From positions 1,054,001 through 1,118,000 of the forward strand of contig NZ_JBAMHQ010000001.1 of NCBI RefSeq assembly GCF_037081775.1: a stretch of 64,000 nucleotides of DNA, read 5' to 3'. Both the position numbers and the translations under genes were made by a program. Origin of the DNA: Haladaptatus sp. ZSTT2 (GTDB lineage: Archaea > Halobacteriota > Halobacteria > Halobacteriales > Halococcaceae). Shown here in pieces: positions 59,171 to 64,000 of the stretch. The notes under the pieces are model-generated. The model did not search any database. It worked only from the letters and a program-made list of their open reading frames with translations, and was not told the DNA's origin. Every line of letters begins with the position of its first letter. Position 1 is the stretch's first letter.

Positions 59171-60988
59171 TTACTCGACCGTGACGCTCTTTGCTAGGTT
59201 CCGTGGCTTGTCGATAGACCGGTCTAACGTTGCGGCCATGTGGTAGGACAGCAGTTGGAGATGGACGTTAGAGAGGAGCGCCGAGAGTTTCGGATGGGTG
59301 TCAGGTACGGCGAGGTGGGCGTCTGCGACCTCGATTTCGGCGCTTGGCTCCTTTCCGACGGTGATGACCGGCGCGCCTCGGGCGGCTGCCTCTTCTGCGT
59401 TCTGAATCGTCTTCTCGTCTTTCTCACCGGTAAGGATGGCGAACACAGGCGTTTTGTCTGTGACGAGCGCGAGCGGGCCGTGTTTGAGTTCGCCTGCGGC
59501 GAAGCCCTCTGCGTGCTCGTAGGTGATCTCCTTGAACTTGAGCGCGCCTTCTAACGCCGTCGGGTGACCAAGGCCACGGCCGATGAAGAAGAACGACTCG
59601 TCGTCGACGTAGTCCGCCATGAGCTGTTCTGCGCGGGTGGTCTCTAACACCTGGTCGAGGTGACGTGGGAGTTCTTCGATGCCGCGAAGCAGCTCCTTGC
59701 GGTCTGCGGTTGGCTCGCCGCCGTCTACGTCTTCGAGGATGCGCTCTGCGAGGAGTGTGAGCGTGACGGCCTGCGAGGAGAACGTCTTGGTCGCGGCGAC
59801 CCCAATCTCGGGGCCAGCGCGGATGAACAGCGCGTCGTCTGCCTCGCGGGCGGCCGACGAGCCGACGACGTTCGTCACCGCGAGCGTGCGGGCACCGCGC
59901 TCTTTGGCGAGGCGCAGCGCGCTCATCGTGTCTGCCGTCTCACCACTCTGGGTGACGGCGATGACGAGCGAGTCCTCCGTGAGGAGTTCTGACTGCCCGT
60001 TGTACTCGCTGCCGAGGAACGGCTGGGCGTGGACGCCGCCCTCTGAGAGCTGGTGTGCACCGTACATCGCAGCGTGATACGACGTGCCACACGCGACGAA
60101 CTGGATGTGGTCTACGTCCGAGAACGCGCCTGCGGGGAAGTCTTCGAGCGTGACCTGCTCGTTTTCGACGTCCACGCGGCCTTTGATGGTCTTCGAGAGG
60201 GCCTCAGGCTGCGTGAAAATCTCCTTTTGCATGTAGTGGTCGTAGCCATCTTTCTCTGCGTCCTCTGCGTCCCAGTCGACCTCTTCTACGTCGCGCTCGA
60301 TCGGGTTGCCTGCGAGGTCGGTTACTTCGACGCCGGCTTCGTTTACGATGACCACGTCGCCCTCTTCGACGAACATGACCTTGTCCGTGAAGTCGAGGAA
60401 CGCCGGAACGTCGCTCGCGATGTAGTACTCGCCGTCGTTGAGGCCGACGACGAGCGGCGAACCCTGTCGGGCGGTGTAAATCTTCTTTTCGCCCTCGGGG
60501 AGCATGGCGATGGCGTAGCTGCCTTCGAGTTTCCGGATGGTCTGGCGGAACGCTTCGTCCGTCGTGAGACCGTCTGCTTTGAACTCCTCGATGAGGTGCG
60601 GGATGACTTCCGTGTCCGTCTGGCTCGTGAACGTGTGCCCCTTCGCCTTCAGCTCGTTACGCAGGGCTTCGTAGTTCTCGATGATGCCGTTGTGGACAAC
60701 GGCGATGTCGCCCGTGCAGTCTTCGTGGGGGTGGGCGTTGTCTTGGGTTGGCTCGCCGTGAGTCGACCAGCGGGTGTGGCCAATGCCGACGTTGCCGTTC
60801 GGGGCGTTGTTCCCGATGAGGTTCTTCAGTTCCGAAATCTCACCAGCTTCTTTGCGGATTTTGATGCCCGTGCCGTTCTGGATGGCAATCCCGGCCGAAT
60901 CGTACCCGCGATACTCTAAGTTTTCGAGGCCGGTCAGGATGTCGTCGAATGCATCGTCGCTGCCGATGCGGGCAATAATGCCACACAT
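59171..60988 (-). CDS. glmS: Glutamine-fructose-6-phosphate aminotransferase
   Basis: The 605-residue enzyme makes glucosamine 6-phosphate from fructose 6-phosphate and glutamine, the start of UDP-GlcNAc synthesis for glycoproteins and glycans. Cys2 (MCGIIARIG) is the amidotransferase nucleophile; the glutaminase domain covers 1-225, followed by two SIS domains (about 290-430 and 460-590) with a C-terminal LAKSVTVE. A ribosome site (GGGAGGGT) lies before the ATG, which overlaps the stop of an upstream short ORF (TAATG). An Asn-synthetase-like gene follows. Confidence 0.96.
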   Translation of the reverse strand: MCGIIARIGSDDAFDDILTGLENLEYRGYDSAGIAIQNGTGIKIRKEAGEISELKNLIGNNAPNGNVGIGHTRWSTHGEPTQDNAHPHEDCTGDIAVVHNGIIENYEALRNELKAKGHTFTSQTDTEVIPHLIEEFKADGLTTDEAFRQTIRKLEGSYAIAMLPEGEKKIYTARQGSPLVVGLNDGEYYIASDVPAFLDFTDKVMFVEEGDVVIVNEAGVEVTDLAGNPIERDVEEVDWDAEDAEKDGYDHYMQKEIFTQPEALSKTIKGRVDVENEQVTLEDFPAGAFSDVDHIQFVACGTSYHAAMYGAHQLSEGGVHAQPFLGSEYNGQSELLTEDSLVIAVTQSGETADTMSALRLAKERGARTLAVTNVVGSSAAREADDALFIRAGPEIGVAATKTFSSQAVTLTLLAERILEDVDGGEPTADRKELLRGIEELPRHLDQVLETTRAEQLMADYVDDESFFFIGRGLGHPTALEGALKFKEITYEHAEGFAAGELKHGPLALVTDKTPVFAILTGEKDEKTIQNAEEAAARGAPVITVGKEPSAEIEVADAHLAVPDTHPKLSALLSNVHLQLLSYHMAATLDRSIDKPRNLAKSVTVE

Positions 60989-61125
60989 TATCCGACCCTC
61001 CCATCATGGGCTCGGACACGTGGCTGTCTCGACTGGGCTGTCAGAAGCTGCGGTGAGACATCGACCGCAGTCGTGGCGGAGGTTGGCTGTCGATTCATGG
61101 ATGAATTGGATGAGTTCATTTGCAT
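60988..61125 (-). CDS. 45-residue ORF overlapping the glmS start (candidate leader ORF)
   Basis: Starts MQMNSSNSSMNRQPTS and ends AHDGRVG, with its stop overlapping the glmS ATG as TAATG. It is rich in Asn, Ser, Gln and Arg and lacks the acidic character of haloarchaeal proteins, so a product function is doubtful; a role in translational coupling or as a regulatory ORF is possible. A TATA-like box (about 61181-61193 on the minus strand, CACTATACACC region) lies upstream. Confidence 0.35.
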   Translation of the reverse strand: MQMNSSNSSMNRQPTSATTAVDVSPQLLTAQSRQPRVRAHDGRVG

Positions 61126-61298
61126 GGTTGGGTGGGGCCAGTGGGCGACCCTTGAACTACCCTTCCGACTATGCCTCCCTTACTATACACCGGCTAAGCG
61201 GCCGTTTATTTATCATCTAAGCTTACCACTCGCGGGCGTGAAAGAGGCTATACATGAACAACGATGGTATTCAGACCGCAAACAGTCTCCAAAAACAG
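60989..61298. other. 310-bp leader region of glmS
   Basis: Besides the short ORF it holds an inverted repeat CTGCGGT / ACCGCAG (61048-61070, 9-nt loop) and AT-rich boxes at 61181-61193 and about 61204-61215. If transcription starts at either box, glmS has an untranslated leader of about 170-200 nt, long for a haloarchaeon. Confidence 0.5.
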
Positions 61299-62729
61299 TC
61301 AGTCTTCAAGCTGTGATTTTGCCGCATCGGGTTCGTGGCCCGAGAGCGTGACGATGTTGCCCCGCCCGATGCGGAAGCGGCTGATAGCGCCGTTTTCTTC
61401 CATCTTCGAGAGTTCGCGGCTGACTTTTGCCTTCGACCAGCCAGACTCGTCGACGATGTCCGTCTGTTTCATCTGCCCGCCACGCTGGGTGAGCAGCTGA
61501 TTGATGAACGTATCCGGCGGCACAAGGTCTGCATCCGGGATGGACGGTTCGGTCGCCTCCACAGGCTCTGGGTCGGAACCGGTGTCTGCGGCTTCTGTTG
61601 GAACTGCCCGACTGAACGCGTCTTTGGACGCGCCGACCGGAATCACTTCTTCGCGTTGCCACCATGCGAGGCCAGCGATGCCGCCAAGGCCAAGCAGCGT
61701 GCCGGTTCCGAGCAACCAGACTGTGAGGCCGTTGAGTGGGTCCGTCCCCCAGTCAACCTCGGTGCGGTCTGACAGCCCGTCGCCGTCGGTATCGGCGATG
61801 AGCAGGTTCGTCCCGAGTTTCGCTTCCACGCCGTCGGTGAGTCCATCGCTGTCGGTGTCTGCGTTGAGTGGGTCTGAATCGGTCTTGGCTTCAGTGGCGT
61901 CGTCAAGCCCGTCACTGTCGGTGTCAACCCGCGTCGGGTCGGTGCCGAGCGACTGCTCTTCGCCGTCGGTCAGCCCGTCATTGTCAGTATCTGGGTCAAG
62001 CGGGTCGGTGACCTCTAACTCCTCGCCGTCGGTGACACCATCCCCGTCAGTGTCGGGGTTGAGCGGGTCCGTTCCGCGCTGGAGTTCGATGCCGTCGCGG
62101 GCACCGTCGTCGTCTGAATCGTCTTTGTTGGCGATGGTCTGGTACTGCGTGACCTCCTCGCCGTCAGTGAGGCCGTCTTGGTCCGTGTCAGAGGCGGTGT
62201 AGTCGAGCCCGAGCGTGACCTCTTTTTCGTTGGTCAGGCCGTCGTCGTCCTCATCGCCACCTCTCTGCATCACGTAAATCGAGATGGATTTGCTGTCGAT
62301 GAGTTTGCGATCGAACGACTGGATGTTGTAGAGGTCGATTTTCAGGTCGTACGGCCCCGTCTTCTGGCCATTGAGGTTCGCCACCGACAGCGACACGCTT
62401 CCCGCAGCGTTCTGTGTTGATTTGTCTTTGCAGGCGAGTTCGGTCGTCGTGCCGTTGGTAGATTCGACTTGTGACAGACAGACTCGATAGCTCTGGATGT
62501 CCTGGCTCGGTGTAAAGGTCACGTTAATCGTCTGTGCATCCGCTTGCCAGACGTACGTCGTGCCGTTTTTCGTTTCGACGATTCCCGCGCCAGTGTGCGT
62601 TACGTCCGTGATGCCAGCGGCAGCGTCTTGTTGGTTGGTCGTGGCAACCGCACTCCCGGCAACGCTAGAGAACAGAACAGCACAGGCCACAAAAAGCAGC
62701 ACTACGTATCGCACTGACTCAGTTTTCAT
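61299..62729 (-). CDS. Secreted/membrane TSP3-repeat protein with cytoplasmic winged helix
   Basis: The 476-residue protein has a signal peptide (1-29, AVLFSSVAGSAVA), an extracellular beta domain (about 36-155), eight or so thrombospondin type 3-like calcium loops (about 158-333; repeats of DTDGDGLTDGEE), one membrane helix (about 334-357, TVWLLGTGTLLGLGGIAGLAWW), a linker rich in P, E and D, and a C-terminal winged helix (about 406-465; GGQMKQTDIVDESGWSKAKVSRELSKMEENG). The outside domain could sense calcium or a ligand and the inside domain could bind DNA. Similar membrane-bound HTH proteins occur in haloarchaea. Its function is not known. Confidence 0.85.
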   Translation of the reverse strand: MKTESVRYVVLLFVACAVLFSSVAGSAVATTNQQDAAAGITDVTHTGAGIVETKNGTTYVWQADAQTINVTFTPSQDIQSYRVCLSQVESTNGTTTELACKDKSTQNAAGSVSLSVANLNGQKTGPYDLKIDLYNIQSFDRKLIDSKSISIYVMQRGGDEDDDGLTNEKEVTLGLDYTASDTDQDGLTDGEEVTQYQTIANKDDSDDDGARDGIELQRGTDPLNPDTDGDGVTDGEELEVTDPLDPDTDNDGLTDGEEQSLGTDPTRVDTDSDGLDDATEAKTDSDPLNADTDSDGLTDGVEAKLGTNLLIADTDGDGLSDRTEVDWGTDPLNGLTVWLLGTGTLLGLGGIAGLAWWQREEVIPVGASKDAFSRAVPTEAADTGSDPEPVEATEPSIPDADLVPPDTFINQLLTQRGGQMKQTDIVDESGWSKAKVSRELSKMEENGAISRFRIGRGNIVTLSGHEPDAAKSQLED

Positions 62730-63099
62730 ACCCGGGCTGCCCTCCAGCGAAACAGCCTGCCCGCAGGCCGTCTCGACGCGGCGTCACCAACGAAAACCCG
62801 GCGCTCTTGGCGAACGTCAGACCCGTTCCAGAGTGCCGTGAATAGTGGTTCATTGTGTTTGTAATCTCGTCCACGCAACGGTGATTTTTGGCCCCTAAAT
62901 GTACCGTCCCCACGGCGGAACCGTTTATTACTGGTTCAAAGGTGGTGAGAGGTTAATATATTTCGTCTGGAAGCCCCAACCGTCACAGATTACAGATGGT
63001 CTGTTTCTCGTATTAGTCTTTTGGAAAATATAAGGAAACACGAATGTAATGATTAGTAGATATGAAAACGAAGAAAGTCGGCGCGAAAACAGAGAGCAG
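62730..63099. other. 370-bp intergenic region, AT-rich in its second half
   Basis: No gene supported. GCCTGCCCGCAGGC (about 62754-62767) can form a short hairpin. The part 62925-63070 is clearly more AT-rich than the surroundings (for example TTAATATATTT and GAAAATATAAGG) and may hold the promoters of the TSP3 gene, or curvature. Confidence 0.4.
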
Positions 63100-63735
63100 T
63101 TACGCGATTCGGGCCATAACCGCCTGCCCCGCCGCACTCAGGGCGAACGCGGCAACGACGAGGACAACTATCGCAAACTGAGGAATAATCGAAGCCGGAA
63201 TGAGGCCTGCAGAGGAGGCGAGCAGCGTGAGCGTGCTCAGCCCTGAGAGGCCGAGGTAGTAATCACTCCACTCGAACTCGTAGTCACCGAACGGTGCGGC
63301 GGACGACGTCGTTTCGACCGGGGCGGTGTCTGCCTCGGCTTCGGCTGCGAGCTGGGGGATGTCAATGTACTCACAGAGGTCTGCGACGTGGGGCGTCGTC
63401 TCGATGAGGCCGCGACTCTGGTTGTAGTTGATGACGCCGTCGTCGTCGAGCTTTGGGAGGTGGGTCTGGTAGAGGGCGATGTAGACGCGCTGGCGCTCGT
63501 CAGAGTGGAGTTGTTCGACCGTGGTGTCGTTTTCCCATGCTGCGACCTGCTCTGCCACGTCTCGCATCTCGACGGTGCCCGTCTGCTCGTTCAGGTACGC
63601 AAGGGCCATCCGTCGACGTTCGTTCTGGAGGAGGTGGAACGTGTTGTCTTTCGAGAGGGGAGCAACGGTCTCTGTGGGGTCGCCGCCGAATTCCGGAGAG
63701 AGAGCGGCGTCAGAGTTCTGGGGTTGGGTGCTCAT
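63100..63735 (-). CDS. Winged-helix protein with two membrane helices (DUF7344 type)
   Basis: The 211-residue protein has an N-terminal winged-helix domain (about 28-120; FHLLQNERRRMALAYLNEQTG, RQRVYIALYQTHLPKLDDDGVI) followed by a Pro/Thr/Ala-rich linker and two C-terminal membrane helices (about 160-180 and 187-207). It matches the haloarchaeal family that I recall as DUF7344, which tethers an HTH domain to the membrane. A TATA-like box (63764-63769) is about 31 nt upstream of the ATG at 63735. Confidence 0.87.
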   Translation of the reverse strand: MSTQPQNSDAALSPEFGGDPTETVAPLSKDNTFHLLQNERRRMALAYLNEQTGTVEMRDVAEQVAAWENDTTVEQLHSDERQRVYIALYQTHLPKLDDDGVINYNQSRGLIETTPHVADLCEYIDIPQLAAEAEADTAPVETTSSAAPFGDYEFEWSDYYLGLSGLSTLTLLASSAGLIPASIIPQFAIVVLVVAAFALSAAGQAVMARIA

Positions 63736-63763
63736 GGTTACTCCACTCTATCAGCGGTTCCAA

Positions 63764-63769
63764 GATAAA
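63764..63769 (-). promoter_or_regulatory. TATA-like box of the DUF7344-type gene
   Basis: TTTATC on the minus strand, about 31 nt from the ATG at 63735. Confidence 0.45.
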
Positions 63770-63989
63770 GGGGGTCGGTGTTTGCAGTAGGTTACGTCGT
63801 GTTTCAAGCGTTTAATTCGGTTGTAAAACCGTTGTTAAGCGTTCAAAACCCCAGAATTCGACATTGCCTGTTTTTAACCGGCAAATATTGCATTTATCGT
63901 GCGCAGGGATGGCTTACGGAGGGGCAAAGCCGCGGCATCCTCTCACACGGTCAGCGACTTAGCTGCCGTATAATAAGGAGGTTAGCCAG

Positions 63990-64000
63990 TTGAGCGAAGT
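63990..64000 (+). CDS. Start of a further gene (only first codons visible)
   Basis: AAGGAGGT (63975-63982) is a perfect ribosome-binding site eight bases before a TTG (63990) followed by AGC GAA, reading MSE. The gene continues outside the window. TTG starts are uncommon and only 11 bases are visible. The 250 bases before it show no other credible gene. Confidence 0.35.

Noticed and set aside
60986-61298. glmS ribozyme
   Set aside because: No conserved core of the glmS ribozyme or its pseudoknots could be recognised, and it is known only in bacteria.
61740-62200. CRISPR-like regular repeats
   Set aside because: The regular DNA pattern is coding sequence for calcium-type DxDxDG repeats and varies as protein repeats do; there are no unique spacers.

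Overview
The window comes from the chromosome of a haloarchaeon (class Halobacteria). Supporting signs are high GC, strongly acidic proteins, the archaeal lineage markers mptA, gatD, HMG-CoA reductase and SAMP1, many haloarchaea-only small proteins, and AT-rich TATA-like boxes 24-31 nt upstream of start codons (leaderless transcripts). Gene density is high on both strands and most of the region is housekeeping. There is no rRNA, CRISPR array, prophage or plasmid replication gene. The only clear mobile element is a solitary tnpB insertion.

Layout. 1-10.5 kb: the end of a membrane protein, a thioredoxin-fold protein, two complete threonyl-tRNA synthetases of different evolutionary type placed head to head (bacterial type leftward, archaeal type rightward), an SDR epimerase, a leftward dgcN-dgcA pair (D-glutamate use), a Vms1/aRF1-like peptidyl-tRNA hydrolase and two small conserved genes. 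10.5-13.2 kb: an accessory patch in which a 1.5 kb tnpB element has split a TrmB-like regulator; both halves of the regulator can be read and the junction reconstructed. 13.2-18 kb: a regulator, a Tat-exported protein, gatD, an acetyltransferase and the ubiquitin-like modifier SAMP1. 18-23.1 kb: an ion-transport block with two tandem paralogous membrane proteins ending in TrkA-C domains, a divergent TVGYGD potassium channel with an RCK domain, and an HPP membrane protein fused to two UspA domains.

23.1-27.5 kb is a nucleoside-catabolism cluster: nucleoside phosphorylase, PfkB kinase, DUF63 membrane protein, ribose-1,5-bisphosphate isomerase and divergent deoC. It fits the pentose-bisphosphate route of haloarchaea. 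27.5-41.6 kb: tRNA methylthiotransferase, CDF transporter, HIT protein, methionine aminopeptidase, two zinc microproteins, isoaspartyl peptidase, isocitrate dehydrogenase, cupin, HMG-CoA reductase, acetyltransferase, amidohydrolase, phosphoglycerate mutase and a Ca2+/cation antiporter. 41.6-45.1 kb: nurA and herA (DNA end resection) with a small antisense gene between them. 45-57.4 kb: stress proteins (three UspA genes), a KaiC/RAD55-like ATPase with a disordered acidic head, nadK, mptA, a TrmB regulator, a DUF255 thioredoxin-like protein, fxsA, tRNA-Ile(GAT), small membrane proteins and a CNNM/CorC transporter. 57.4-64 kb: an asparagine-synthetase-like gene co-directional with glmS, a secreted/membrane TSP3-repeat protein with a cytoplasmic winged helix, a DUF7344-type membrane HTH protein, and the start of a further gene.

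The points most worth following up are: (i) the double ThrRS locus, with a 14-codon leader ORF containing two adjacent ACA threonine codons in the arm of a perfect hairpin; (ii) the tnpB element with reconstructible ends; (iii) the membrane-spanning calcium-repeat/winged-helix protein; (iv) an ORF overlapping the glmS start as TAATG; and (v) three consecutive hairpins after the KaiC-like gene. Positions and motifs were read from the sequence. Family names come from recall of protein families and no database search was run.
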